A DNA stretch of 33,681 nt from an uncultured Bacteroides sp. (GCA_905198575.1 CAJKDC010000018.1:1-33681), one strand, 5' to 3'. Counted from the first letter of the stretch, positions 23,269 to 32,050 are shown. A program made the numbers and translations. Notes: generated by a model not told the origin, from the sequence alone.

Positions 23269-25344
23269 TTATTTAACCTGAATCTGTAGATTGCTGAGTT
23301 CTGTATCAGCATGTTTGGATGTCAAGTTGTGTTGTCTTACTGTTATAGTATGCGTTTTACTTCTTGTTATTTCAGGCAAAGAGAACACTTGTTTGTAAAC
23401 AGTCTGTTCTTTTGCCGGGCGAAGCAAGTATCCGGTTTCCTTTTCGAAACGGTTGTACAGACGCAACAGTATTTGGTTTTTGCCTTTTTCCAATGGGAGT
23501 AAAACAAATTCTTTACGGAACTGGCACCGATATGGGTTCAGGTGTTTCATAATAGATTCTCCATTCAGGTAAACTTCTACACCATTACCGGCACCAATTT
23601 CCATTAATAGGTTCTGTGCTTTAGGTGATTCTACTTCTTGCATCAGGAAGTAGCTTTCCAGAATATTTGCCTGGAAATGACTTTCTTCTTTAGTACATTC
23701 TTGCCACTTGCCATTTCTTACAGGAGCTTGCTCCAAATCAACCTTCAGTGTAGAAGGTGCATCGAATAGTCCGCTGCCAGGACCGCAAAGATAGCGCTTG
23801 CCCCATATAGTTTGTGGATATGTCTGTAATGCAGATGCTTTTCCTGCATTCAGTTTTACAGTATATGTTTTACCGTCAACTGTAACGTCAACCTCTTTTC
23901 CAGCTTCCTGTTCTGTATAAATAAGTTCCAGGGCCTTAAAGTTGCGTTCTACATTCCAGGTATAGCTTACAGTGCTTCGGTAGTTGCTGTAATAATCGAA
24001 GCATGAATAACTGTAGTTTGGAGTTGCATTGCTTCTGTTAAGTAGTAAGCCTTTTACGCTCGCCATTGGTTGTGGCATAATGGGCTGGTCAAAATTCAAA
24101 GTTACCACTTCGATGTTTTGATCACTATAAGCTGTGGTAGGCAGGTAAACGATGATCTTATCACCTTTTTGTTTGGTTTCGGTATAGTTACCTTTAGCGC
24201 TTACTAGTTTTCGGTCTGGTATCGTTAATTCAATGATGTCTTTTTCCGGGCGTTTACCAGAAAGAATTAGGTTCAGCTCTGTTCCTTTTCTGGTAGTTGT
24301 ACCCCAGTCAAACAATTCGCGGAATGGAGATGCTTCTGTTCCATAGATTGCATATCCATATTTTTTCAGCCAACCGCCTATGCCTTTCAGCACTTCTTTT
24401 TCAAAAGGAACAACAGAACCGTCACCTTTTGGGCCGATATTCAGCAAGAAGTTTCCTCCATGTGATACTACATTTATCAGACTGCGGAGTTTTTCCATAG
24501 TTTTTACATGCACATCGCCTCTTTCTTGCCATGAACGGTAACTCCATGTCTCGTCAAACATAGAAGCTGCAGTTTGCCATGCACTTTGCAGTACGCCTTC
24601 GGGATATTTGTTATCGGCCATAACGCTGAAGTCATATTGATCATTTCCCAATCGGCCGCTTACCATACAGTCCGGTTGAAGTTTATGTACAAGTTGGTAT
24701 AATTCTTTACTCTGCTCAGGAGTATTTGAACCCATATCAAACCACAACTCTGAAATAGGACCGTAGTTTGTGAGCAATTCAGTAACTTGTGCTTTAGAGA
24801 ACTTCTGATGTTGTGGTGTTACAAAGTCGCAATTGTGGCTGGAAATAGGATAAGCCTGTGGGAAGTGCCAGTCGATGATTGAGTAGTAAAGTCCCAAGCG
24901 TATACCACCACTTTGACAAGCATCTGCCAACTCTTTTACAAAGTCACGTTTAGCTGGTGTTGCATCGTATGAGTTATAGTCAGTTGTAGCTGTTTTAAAC
25001 ATGCAGAATCCATCGTGATGCTTGGTCGTAATGACGATAGATTTCATTCCGGCTTCTTTAGCCAGTGCTACAATTTCGTCTGCATTGAATTGAGTTGGGT
25101 TAAAACGTAGAGCTGTATCTCCATACCAGTCGCTGAATATTCCGGCAAATGATTGAATCTGTTCGCTGTATCCACGGGTTACCGGCTTTCCTTCCCAGAC
25201 TCCTCCCAGTTCGGAATACAAGCCAAAATGAATAAACATCGAATACTTGCTTTGATGCCATCGCTCATAGGCCGCTTGCGAAATTTGAGCTTTGGCTTGA
25301 AGTACAGTTACACAGGTTAATAAAATAAGGAATAGTTTTTTCAT
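23269..25344 (-). CDS. Alpha-L-fucosidase, GH29 family
   Basis: A 691-residue secreted glycosidase with a signal peptide ending QAKAQ (residues 16-20), placing it in the periplasm or outside. The GH29 barrel spans about 21-350: SKYSMFIHFGLYS, TTKHHDGFCMF (107-117) and ISELWFDMG, where Asp203 is the expected nucleophile; the acid/base residue varies in GH29 and I do not assign it. The part after about 350 forms beta-sandwich domains, probably for carbohydrate contact. It would release L-fucose from mucin or milk glycans, though broader alpha-fucosidases of this length exist. No SusC/SusD pair is adjacent. The start at 25344 is chosen because a promoter element lies at 25374-25381 inside the longer frame. 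Confidence 0.9.
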   Translation of the reverse strand: MKKLFLILLTCVTVLQAKAQISQAAYERWHQSKYSMFIHFGLYSELGGVWEGKPVTRGYSEQIQSFAGIFSDWYGDTALRFNPTQFNADEIVALAKEAGMKSIVITTKHHDGFCMFKTATTDYNSYDATPAKRDFVKELADACQSGGIRLGLYYSIIDWHFPQAYPISSHNCDFVTPQHQKFSKAQVTELLTNYGPISELWFDMGSNTPEQSKELYQLVHKLQPDCMVSGRLGNDQYDFSVMADNKYPEGVLQSAWQTAASMFDETWSYRSWQERGDVHVKTMEKLRSLINVVSHGGNFLLNIGPKGDGSVVPFEKEVLKGIGGWLKKYGYAIYGTEASPFRELFDWGTTTRKGTELNLILSGKRPEKDIIELTIPDRKLVSAKGNYTETKQKGDKIIVYLPTTAYSDQNIEVVTLNFDQPIMPQPMASVKGLLLNRSNATPNYSYSCFDYYSNYRSTVSYTWNVERNFKALELIYTEQEAGKEVDVTVDGKTYTVKLNAGKASALQTYPQTIWGKRYLCGPGSGLFDAPSTLKVDLEQAPVRNGKWQECTKEESHFQANILESYFLMQEVESPKAQNLLMEIGAGNGVEVYLNGESIMKHLNPYRCQFRKEFVLLPLEKGKNQILLRLYNRFEKETGYLLRPAKEQTVYKQVFSLPEITRSKTHTITVRQHNLTSKHADTELSNLQIQVK

Positions 25345-25373
25345 GATATTGAATTTTTGTTTTCGAGAATTTA

Positions 25374-25381
25374 CAAATATA
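25374..25381 (-). promoter_or_regulatory. Promoter -7 element of the fucosidase gene
   Basis: The minus strand reads TATATTTG, a TAnnTTTG match 29 bp upstream of the ATG at 25344. It overlaps the longer possible frame and supports the shorter start. Confidence 0.55.
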
Positions 25382-25426
25382 GCCACTTCTTTTTATTTTT
25401 CATTTTTTTACTTAGGACTTTTTATG

Positions 25427-25434
25427 TAATTTCG
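25427..25434 (+). promoter_or_regulatory. Probable promoter -7 element of the DUF5020 gene
   Basis: TAATTTCG differs by one base from TAnnTTTG and lies 29 bp before the ATG at 25464. A T-run at about the -33 position replaces TTTG. Confidence 0.45.
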
Positions 25435-25463
25435 CGGCTTAATTTAAAATATGTATAAAACAG

Positions 25464-26168
25464 ATGAAAAAAGTATTAGTTTTATTAGGTGTAATGTGTT
25501 CACTGGTTACAGCAGCCGTTGCGCAGAATATTCAGTTACATTATGATTTGGGACGTGCTATGTATAACTCATTGGATAATCGTCCTTGGGTGACTACCAC
25601 AGTAGAAATGTTTAAGGCAGATAAGTGGGGAAGCACTTATTTCTTTGTTGATATGGATTATACCAGTAAAGGAGTTGACTGTGCCTATTGGGAAATTGGC
25701 CGTGATTTAAAGTTTTGGGAAGCTCCAATTGCTGCGCATATAGAATATAATGGTGGTTTGAACTATATTAACAACGCTTATCTGGTAGGACCGAACTATT
25801 CATGGAACAGCGCAGATTTTTCAAAAGGCTTTACATTCAGTGCTATGTATAAGTATATTCAGAAAAATCCGGAACCCAATAGTTTCCAATTGACTGCAAC
25901 TTGGTATTTGAACTTATGGAAGGGAAGATTTACATTCTCGGGCTTTGCTGATTTTTGGCGTGAAAAACATACCGATGCTAAAGGAAACAATCATAATTTG
26001 ATTTTCATTTCCGAACCTCAGTTCTGGTTTAACTTGAATAAGTTCAAGCATGTTAATGAGAATCTGAATTTAAGCATCGGAAGCGAGTGGGAATTGTCTC
26101 AGAATTTTGCTGTTCGTGATGGCTTTTATTTCATCCCTACATTGGCAATGAAATGGACTTTTAATTAA
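25464..26168 (+). CDS. DUF5020 family outer-membrane protein, Tsx-like
   Basis: A 234-residue protein with a clean signal peptide (MKKVLVLLGVMCSLVTAAVAQ). The mature chain alternates short aromatic strands (QLHYDLGRAMY, FFVDMDYT, AAHIEYNGGLNYI, FTFSAMYKYI, FQLTATWYLNLW, PTLAMKWTFN), ends in an aromatic strand and has about 12 such segments, as expected of a beta-barrel. I recognise it as DUF5020, a Bacteroidetes family related to the Tsx nucleoside channel; transport of nucleosides or other small solutes is an inference. Divergent from the fucosidase and convergent with potD, with its own promoter. Confidence 0.82.
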   Translation: MKKVLVLLGVMCSLVTAAVAQNIQLHYDLGRAMYNSLDNRPWVTTTVEMFKADKWGSTYFFVDMDYTSKGVDCAYWEIGRDLKFWEAPIAAHIEYNGGLNYINNAYLVGPNYSWNSADFSKGFTFSAMYKYIQKNPEPNSFQLTATWYLNLWKGRFTFSGFADFWREKHTDAKGNNHNLIFISEPQFWFNLNKFKHVNENLNLSIGSEWELSQNFAVRDGFYFIPTLAMKWTFN

Positions 26169-26187
26169 TCATATTTGTATTGTACAA

Positions 26188-26245
26188 AAAAAGACTCCTT
26201 ATGCAATCAGCTCTTTTTGAAGGTTGTTAGCATAAGGAGTCTTTT
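26188..26245. terminator. Bidirectional terminator with a 25-nt loop between DUF5020 and potD
   Basis: AAAGACTCCTTATGC (26190-26204) pairs perfectly with GCATAAGGAGTCTTT (26230-26244), giving a 15-bp stem with T-runs on both strands. The loop (26205-26229) is longer than in the other terminators of the window. Confidence 0.85.
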
Positions 26246-26262
26246 CTTTATATCAACAATAC

Positions 26263-27603
26263 TTATTTTTTCTTTTTCCGTCTTCTGCGTTTGCCATTTT
26301 GCAGTTGGCGATGTTTATATCGGATTATTTTCTTATAACCTACGTAGAAAGCCAGAAGACCGATAGTAAGCAGAATAATCAGTACCAGTCCGCCTCCCAA
26401 ATTGTCTCCCTTTACGTGCGACCACATTTCCAGAACAGCTTCTGTGCGTTCACCCGAATCATGAATCATGGCGCATCTGGCAATGATGCTGCTGTCAGGG
26501 TATTGGATAGGGTCAATAGGAATCGACTTTGCTTCGGGACCGAAGAAGTAAGCCAAGTTACTGTATTGTTCAATCGTGGAATCAACTTGCGCTTCCAGAA
26601 TTTCTGGAGTTGCTATGGCACTTACATAACCGGTTGTTTCCATATTGGCTAAAGCAACTTCCGGCTGGCAAAGGTAGTTGATGAAATAACTGGCAGCCTT
26701 GGGATTTTTGGCATATCGTGGTATTACCCATCCGTCAAACCATACATTGCTTCCTTCTACCGGAACCTCATACCCCAGCTCTACACCTACTGACGTTGCT
26801 TCTTCGATAGCCCATACTGCATCACCGCTCCAGGTCATGTTCAGATATGCCTTGTTCTTTGTCATCATTTCTTTTCCGAAATCAGCCTCCCAACCGGCAA
26901 TGTTTGGTTTCATTTCTTTGAGCAACTTTTCTACCGTTGCGATAGCTTCGTCCGAATAGTTGTTCATTAAATCGCTGACACGAATTTTCCCATCTTTCAG
27001 TTCATCGCGGTGAGCATAAATAATGGCTGTGCCATAAGCATCACGGTAACTATCTTTCATGAGCAGTTTATTACGATAGCGGCTGTCCCACAATGAAGCC
27101 CATGTCTTTGCATCATTTAGTGGAACATATTTTTTGTTGTATAGAATACCGGCCGTTCCCCACATGTATCCGATGGCGTAATGTTCGGCCAGTTTCCCCG
27201 GTTGGCTTACTCCATTGAGCTGTTCACGGATGTAAGGCGACTGATTCTTCAGATAATTGGGCGTATTGGCGAAATTAGTGTCGATAGGGAGCAACAGGTC
27301 TTTCTTCAGCATTCGTTCGATGATATACTCCGAAGGGCAAATAACATCGAAATCCTCATGGCCGCGTTCGATTTTTGTAAGCATAATCTCATTGATGTCG
27401 AATGTCTGATAGATTACGCGTATATTTTTACCGGTTTGCTCTTTATACCAGTTTGGAAATTCCTCCAGAACTCCTTCATCAATATAGTCTCCCCAGTTAT
27501 AAACCTTCAGTACCTCTTCCCTGGGTTCTTGGTTATAGCAGCCCGCTAAGGTCAGAGTTCCGAGGAGTGCCATTATAGCATATATAAATTTTATAGTTCT
27601 CAT
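26263..27603 (-). CDS. potD: Spermidine/putrescine-binding protein with C-terminal membrane helix
   Basis: A 446-residue polyamine-binding component. Lipobox TLAGC with Cys22, then a PotD/PotF fold beginning VYNWGDYIDEGVLEEF; YMWGTAGILYNK and WDSRYRNKLLM are hallmark segments, and LNMTWSGDAVWAIEEA is the usual hinge region. Normal PotD has about 350 residues; here about 70 extra residues end in a hydrophobic helix (about 406-422) and a strongly basic tail (423-446, RRRRKKKK at the end). So the protein appears held at both ends, by lipid and by a membrane helix with a cytoplasmic tail. Last gene of the pot operon, 24 bp after potC. Confidence 0.92.
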   Translation of the reverse strand: MRTIKFIYAIMALLGTLTLAGCYNQEPREEVLKVYNWGDYIDEGVLEEFPNWYKEQTGKNIRVIYQTFDINEIMLTKIERGHEDFDVICPSEYIIERMLKKDLLLPIDTNFANTPNYLKNQSPYIREQLNGVSQPGKLAEHYAIGYMWGTAGILYNKKYVPLNDAKTWASLWDSRYRNKLLMKDSYRDAYGTAIIYAHRDELKDGKIRVSDLMNNYSDEAIATVEKLLKEMKPNIAGWEADFGKEMMTKNKAYLNMTWSGDAVWAIEEATSVGVELGYEVPVEGSNVWFDGWVIPRYAKNPKAASYFINYLCQPEVALANMETTGYVSAIATPEILEAQVDSTIEQYSNLAYFFGPEAKSIPIDPIQYPDSSIIARCAMIHDSGERTEAVLEMWSHVKGDNLGGGLVLIILLTIGLLAFYVGYKKIIRYKHRQLQNGKRRRRKKKK

Positions 27604-27627
27604 GTTTTGGGTATGCGATATCTAAAA

Positions 27628-28419
27628 TTACTTGGTATTTTTCTTTCCGCTGCGGCGGTTCATAAAAATGAGCAGCAACAGGACGACAATGAAAATGATG
27701 GTCGACAGGGGACGAAGTTCAGGTGTAAGTCCTCCTTTACGGGCATCCGAGTATATATAGGTGGACAGTGTTTCCAGTCCCTCGTTACCGATTGTAAAGA
27801 TGGTTACGGCAAAGTCGTCAATCGAAATGGTGACAGCCAGCATAAATCCTGAAATCATTCCCGGAAGAATTTCAGGGATGATGACCTTTCGTAAAGCTTG
27901 CCCTGGTGTAGCTCCCAAATCCAATGCCGCTTCGTATAGGTTTGGATTCATCTGTTTCAAGCGCGGCATTACGCTAAGAATAACGTAAGGCGTGCAGAAT
28001 GCGATGTGGGCCAGAACTACAGTCGTATATCCTTGTGGTACTCCTAATGAAACAAACAGCAAAAAGAGGGATACACCCATAATAATATCTCCGTTCAGGA
28101 TGGGGATATTATTTATGAAGGTAATGGCCTGACGAGCTTTGGAACGTAGATTGAAAATACCAATCGCTGTAAATGTGCCGAGAAGTGTAGATATGGTAGC
28201 TGTAATCAGGGCAATGGTTACTGTATTCCACAATGCATTCATCAAGGAATGGTGGGTGCCTTGCACAAACAGGTTTTTATAAAGTTGTGTAGAGAACCCA
28301 GTCCAGTTTCCCAATACGCGTGCCTCTGTGAATGAGTATACCATGATAATAAGGATAGGAGAGTACAGCAGGAGCAACAACAGCCACAGGTATCCCTGGC
28401 AAAATATTTTTTTGATCAT
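27628..28419 (-). CDS. potC: Spermidine/putrescine ABC transporter permease
   Basis: A 263-residue inner-membrane permease with about six helices. The coupling loop EAALDLGATPGQAL contains the EAA motif that contacts the ATPase, and LLLYSPILIIMVYSFTEA is the typical PotC first helix. Its ATG overlaps the potB stop (ATGA, 28416-28419). A perfect AAGGAGGT Shine-Dalgarno sequence lies 5 nt before this ATG, inside potB, which is unusual in Bacteroides and fixes the start. Pairs with PotB to form the polyamine channel. Confidence 0.94.
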   Translation of the reverse strand: MIKKIFCQGYLWLLLLLLYSPILIIMVYSFTEARVLGNWTGFSTQLYKNLFVQGTHHSLMNALWNTVTIALITATISTLLGTFTAIGIFNLRSKARQAITFINNIPILNGDIIMGVSLFLLFVSLGVPQGYTTVVLAHIAFCTPYVILSVMPRLKQMNPNLYEAALDLGATPGQALRKVIIPEILPGMISGFMLAVTISIDDFAVTIFTIGNEGLETLSTYIYSDARKGGLTPELRPLSTIIFIVVLLLLIFMNRRSGKKNTK

Positions 28420-29213
28420 AATATACCTCCTTCCTGTTCTTGATTGTCATCCGATGCAAACAGCGTAGCAGCACCAATAAGGAACAGCATGATGAGCGAT
28501 AAGGCTGCACCGTAATTCCACATACTGTTGTTGATATTTTCCTGAATGGTGGTACCGAACAGTTTAATGTTGTTCATGGTCAGCAGTTCGGCAATAGCAA
28601 ATGTTGATATGGTAGGCATGAATACCATTAATATACCACTGGCTACTCCCGGCATGGAAAGTGGCAGGATGGTTTTGATGAAAACCTGCCGCGGAGTTGC
28701 ACCCAGGTCTTGAGCTGCCTCAATGTAGCTCTGGTCCATTTTTTGCAACGTATTGTAAATAGGGTAAATCATAAACGGCAGATAGTTGTACACCATACCG
28801 AAAATAAGGGCTCCTTCTCCCAGCGGGAGTTGGAGAAAATCGAATAAAGCAACTGTGGCAAGTGTACGAATCAGGATGTTTACCCACATGGGGAGAATGA
28901 ACAGCATGACTACTATCTGTGCATATCCCGTTTTCATACGGCTGAGTATGTAGGCGACAGGATATCCCAGCACTATACATATCAGGGTGTTGACGATGGC
29001 AATTCCAATGGAATAAACAAATGTGTTTATTGCTTCCGGATGGGCCATGAATTTTTTGAAGTTATCGAAGGTAAATGCTCCGTTCTCGTCTGTGAATGAG
29101 TAGACGACGATTAGAATCAATGGCAACACCACGAACAGTGCCGCAAATATCACGTAAGGGATGGTCCAACTCTTCCGTGAAGAAAAAAACTGACGAATTA
29201 TAGCTAATTGCAC
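28416..29213 (-). CDS. potB: Spermidine/putrescine ABC transporter permease
   Basis: A 265-residue permease with six predicted helices and the EAA loop EAAQDLGATPRQVF. IPYVIFAALFVVLPLILIVVYSF and GMVYNYLPFMIYPIYNTL are typical of PotB. It starts with GTG at 29213; no ATG gives a plausible N-terminus. It follows potA by 20 bp and overlaps potC by 4 bp. With PotC it forms the inner-membrane path for spermidine or putrescine. Confidence 0.93.
   Translation of the reverse strand: MQLAIIRQFFSSRKSWTIPYVIFAALFVVLPLILIVVYSFTDENGAFTFDNFKKFMAHPEAINTFVYSIGIAIVNTLICIVLGYPVAYILSRMKTGYAQIVVMLFILPMWVNILIRTLATVALFDFLQLPLGEGALIFGMVYNYLPFMIYPIYNTLQKMDQSYIEAAQDLGATPRQVFIKTILPLSMPGVASGILMVFMPTISTFAIAELLTMNNIKLFGTTIQENINNSMWNYGAALSLIMLFLIGAATLFASDDNQEQEGGIL
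28425..28432 (-). promoter_or_regulatory. Perfect Shine-Dalgarno sequence for potC
   Basis: AAGGAGGT on the minus strand, 5 nt before the potC ATG and within the last potB codons. Bacteroides genes mostly lack such a strong site, so it probably secures potC translation at the overlapping junction. Confidence 0.75.
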
Positions 29214-29233
29214 CTCGTTTCTTTTTTAAGATT

Positions 29234-30628
29234 TTACATGTTGTTTTTTCTGCTGATATGGATTTTTTCGGTAGGTATACTGATACCTACGTGGTCGCTT
29301 TTGTCCCATACATCGTTGGTGTCAACGTATACATCCTCGTCCCAATCTGAAGCTACGGTCAGATGGTAGTGGTCGCCTTTATAAAGAATTCCGTAGATAT
29401 TACCGGTGAGCATTCCGTCTTCTTCATTGTCTTGCAGGACTATACCGTCGAAAGGAACTTCTACCGTTACTTTCATGCCGGGACTTATATTTTGGGTTTC
29501 CGAAGCCAGGCATTCGAATGTGCATCCCAAGAACTCTACATGTGTAGGGTCCACCAGCGTTCCTTCGAACGTGTTACAGATACGTTCTTTTTTCATAATA
29601 TGGATGTCTTCGGGCTTGACGAGCAGTCCGACTTCTGTTCCTACCGTAAAATGATGATAGTCCTGTACGATGAATTCATAACCGTTGCAGACTACAACCA
29701 TTTCGTAATGCACACCTTTGAAGATGCATGAAGTAACTTTGCCTCTGAACTGTGCGGCATCCGATACGGGGAAGATATACAGGTCTTCGGGGCGTATTAC
29801 AACATCGACAGGAGCATTGTTGCCGAAACCTTCGTCCACACAGTCAGCTTCCACGCCGGCAAATCTTACCTTCTTGTCGTGCAGCATAATACCATTCAGG
29901 ATGTTACTTTCACCAATAAAGTCGGCAACAAATGAGTTTACTGGTTCGTTGTATATATCGGTTGGAGTACCTATCTGCTGAATTTTTCCTTCGCTCATTA
30001 CAACGATGGTGTCACTCAGTGTCAAGGCTTCTTCCTGGTCGTGCGTTACGTATACGAAAGTGATGCCCAGTCGTTTATGCATTTCTTTCAGCTCCATTTG
30101 CATATCCTTTCGCATTTTCAGGTCGAGTGCAGCCAATGGTTCATCCAGCAGCAGTACTTCTGGTTCGTTAACGATTGCCCGGGCTATGGCCACACGCTGC
30201 TGTTGTCCCCCGGATAAGGAGTTAACATCACGATACTCATAGTCGCTCATACTCACCATTTTCAGGGCCGATTTCACTTTACGGGTAATTTCATCTTTAG
30301 GAAGTTTCTTCAGTTTTAGTCCGAAAGCGATGTTATCGTATACATTCAGGTGAGGGAACAAAGCATATTTCTGGAATACGGTATTTACAGGACGCTTGTG
30401 TGGAGGAGTCTGCGTAATTTCTTTGCCTGCAATTCGGATAACTCCTTCGCTGGCTGTCTGAAAACCGGCCAACAGACGAAGCAGTGTGGTTTTTCCGCAT
30501 CCGGATGGACCAAGGATGGTGACGAATTCTCCCTTCAGAATGTTCAGGTTGATATCGTCTAACGCTATCTTATCATCAAAAACTTTGGTGACATGAGATA
30601 TCTCAATGATGTTATTAGTTTCTTGCAT
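29234..30628 (-). CDS. potA: Spermidine/putrescine ABC transporter ATP-binding protein
   Basis: A 464-residue ATPase, first gene of the pot operon. Walker A GPSGCGKT (40-47), FQKYALFPHLNVYDNIAFGL, signature LSGGQQQRVAIARA (138-151), Walker B LLLDEPLAALD and switch His in YVTHDQEEAL. The C-terminal part (about 245-464) is some 85 residues longer than E. coli PotA and seems to hold two TOBE-like repeats (VVIRPEDLYIF and GLLVKPEDIHIM) plus a further EVPFDGIVL...ISIPTEKIHI segment. Such domains can sense substrate or bind regulators. A TACCTTTG promoter element sits 24 bp upstream. Confidence 0.94.
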   Translation of the reverse strand: MQETNNIIEISHVTKVFDDKIALDDINLNILKGEFVTILGPSGCGKTTLLRLLAGFQTASEGVIRIAGKEITQTPPHKRPVNTVFQKYALFPHLNVYDNIAFGLKLKKLPKDEITRKVKSALKMVSMSDYEYRDVNSLSGGQQQRVAIARAIVNEPEVLLLDEPLAALDLKMRKDMQMELKEMHKRLGITFVYVTHDQEEALTLSDTIVVMSEGKIQQIGTPTDIYNEPVNSFVADFIGESNILNGIMLHDKKVRFAGVEADCVDEGFGNNAPVDVVIRPEDLYIFPVSDAAQFRGKVTSCIFKGVHYEMVVVCNGYEFIVQDYHHFTVGTEVGLLVKPEDIHIMKKERICNTFEGTLVDPTHVEFLGCTFECLASETQNISPGMKVTVEVPFDGIVLQDNEEDGMLTGNIYGILYKGDHYHLTVASDWDEDVYVDTNDVWDKSDHVGISIPTEKIHISRKNNM

Positions 30629-30651
30629 ATTTATTTTATTCGATTTGGCCG

Positions 30652-30659
30652 CAAAGGTA
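30652..30659 (-). promoter_or_regulatory. Promoter -7 element of the pot operon
   Basis: The minus strand reads TACCTTTG then C, a TAnnTTTG match, 23 bp upstream of the potA ATG. Transcription would start near 30645, giving a short leader. No -33 TTTG. A small inverted repeat TCTTAA/TTAAGA (30703-30708 with 30713-30718) lies further upstream and might be an operator. Confidence 0.6.
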
Positions 30660-30820
30660 CGTTTTTTATGGTATTATTTAGTATAATATATAAGGAATCT
30701 TTTCTTAATACATTAAGATGCTGTATAATTATAATAGGAATGTAATATACATGCGTGCTTAATTCCGCTTTTAGATAGATAAAAAAGCAGGATTTACTGG
30801 GTTCTCAATAATCTTTTTCC

Positions 30821-30828
30821 TATACTTG
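30821..30828 (+). promoter_or_regulatory. Probable promoter -7 element of the isoaspartyl peptidase gene
   Basis: TATACTTG differs by one base from TAnnTTTG, 29 bp before the ATG at 30858. An AAAGGA sits 5 bp before that ATG. Evidence is weak. Confidence 0.35.
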
Positions 30829-30857
30829 TAATATCATTTTTAATCGGTAAAGGATAT

Positions 30858-31859
30858 ATGAAAGCTTTTTATTTTGTAATGTTGTTAGGTTTATTTTCGA
30901 CCATACCATTACAGGCACAGCAGCGCGAATATGTACTGTTGGTGCACGGTGGGGCCGGAAATATAGCGAGTGTGGAAAAAGATGATGCGAAGTCTGGTCT
31001 GTATTATGCTGCATTAGACTCTGCGCTGATGATTGGTAATGCAATTTTATCGGCAGGCGGAGAAGGTGAGGAGGCTGTGAGGGCTGTAATCCGGTATTTT
31101 GAATTAAACCCGCTGTTCAATGCTGGTGTAGGTGCAACTTGTACGGCTGATGGTACTTTTGAATTGGATGCAGCAATAATGTGCGGACGTGATTTATCGG
31201 CAGGTACAGTTGCCGGTGTTAAACTGGTAAAACATCCTATCGAGGTTGCTTATAGTGTAATGACGGCTTCGCCACATGTCATGTTATCAGGAGCAGGGGC
31301 TGAAGATTTTGCTCGTAGTAATGGTTTAGAGATGGTGGCTACTAACGAATATTTTGCAACGCCGAAGACACAAAGATGGATAGATGAGTTGAAACAAAGC
31401 TCTAAGAAAAATGGAACAGTGGGTTGCGTAGTGCTTGACAGTAAAGGAAATCTTACAGCGGGAACAAGTACAGGTGGAATGTTTAAAAAGAAGTGGGGTA
31501 GAATAGGCGATTCTCCGATAATTGGTGCAGGGACATATGCAGACAATGCCAGTTGTGCGGTTTCATGCACGGGGCATGGGGAGTATTTCATTCGTCATGC
31601 TGTAGCTTATGATGTTTGTGCACGTTATAAGTATTTAAAGCAATCGGTGGGGGAGGCAGCATCTAACATTATCCATCATGTGTTGAATACTGAGGCTGGC
31701 AATGGAGGATTGATTGCTGTTGATAAAGACGGCAATTTTGCAATGCCTTTTAATAGTACCGGAATGTACAGAGGATATATCTATAAGGATGCTGAAACCG
31801 GAAAATGGAAAAAGGGAGTTGGTATTGGCAATAAGATGATAGAGGACGTGCAACATTAG
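30858..31859 (+). CDS. Isoaspartyl peptidase/L-asparaginase (Ntn hydrolase)
   Basis: A 333-residue precursor of the plant-type asparaginase/isoaspartyl aminopeptidase family (peptidase T2). It cleaves isoaspartyl dipeptides and asparagine or aspartylglucosamine bonds. A signal peptide (MLLGLFSTIPLQAQ) sends it to the periplasm. VLLVHGGAGNI starts the fold, FNAGVGATCTADGTFELDA follows, and the autocleavage site is Gly186-Thr187 in KKNGTVGCVV, with Thr187 as the nucleophile of the mature beta chain. GTSTGGM and WGRIGDSPIIGAGTYAD form the substrate pocket. Some family members act as glycosylasparaginases, which would fit a mucin-feeding organism. Monocistronic, ends at a terminator. Confidence 0.9.
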   Translation: MKAFYFVMLLGLFSTIPLQAQQREYVLLVHGGAGNIASVEKDDAKSGLYYAALDSALMIGNAILSAGGEGEEAVRAVIRYFELNPLFNAGVGATCTADGTFELDAAIMCGRDLSAGTVAGVKLVKHPIEVAYSVMTASPHVMLSGAGAEDFARSNGLEMVATNEYFATPKTQRWIDELKQSSKKNGTVGCVVLDSKGNLTAGTSTGGMFKKKWGRIGDSPIIGAGTYADNASCAVSCTGHGEYFIRHAVAYDVCARYKYLKQSVGEAASNIIHHVLNTEAGNGGLIAVDKDGNFAMPFNSTGMYRGYIYKDAETGKWKKGVGIGNKMIEDVQH

Positions 31860-31885
31860 TCTGATATGTTATTACAGAGTTTTTG

Positions 31886-31929
31886 AAAAGAGTCGTATTG
31901 CTTGAGAAGGGGTGATATGACTCTTTTTG
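31886..31929 (+). terminator. Terminator after the isoaspartyl peptidase gene
   Basis: AAAAGAGTCGTAT (31886-31898) pairs with ATATGACTCTTTT (31915-31927) with one G-T pair, 16-nt loop, followed by TT and G. Rho-independent terminator. Confidence 0.8.
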
Positions 31930-31981
31930 TTAGAAGGAGGAGAAGTCAGGTGAAGTTTATTGGGAAAAAGATTCTTTTTTA

Positions 31982-32013
31982 TTTGGTTTATAAAATAAAC
32001 TTGTTTATATTTA
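31982..32013 (+). promoter_or_regulatory. Promoter of the DUF2141 operon
   Basis: TTTG (31982-31985), a 20-bp spacer and TATATTTA (32006-32013) form a good Bacteroides promoter (one mismatch at -7). Transcription would start near 32020, giving a leader of about 67 nt. The spacer contains a complete 15-bp palindrome, so a bound repressor would block RNA polymerase. Confidence 0.65.
31986..32000. promoter_or_regulatory. Operator 1: 15-bp palindrome between -33 and -7
   Basis: GTTTATAAAATAAAC is GTTTAT and ATAAAC around AAA, a perfect dyad. It lies exactly in the promoter spacer. With the second copy (32051-32065) it forms a larger 17-bp inverted repeat (31984-32000 and 32051-32067). Confidence 0.75.
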
Positions 32014-32050
32014 CTGCAGATAAAGTAATCGATTATTTTTTTTCTATGTA

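Noticed and set aside
25345..25386. Longer fucosidase start
   Set aside because: It puts residues before a normal signal peptide and overlaps the promoter element at 25374-25381.
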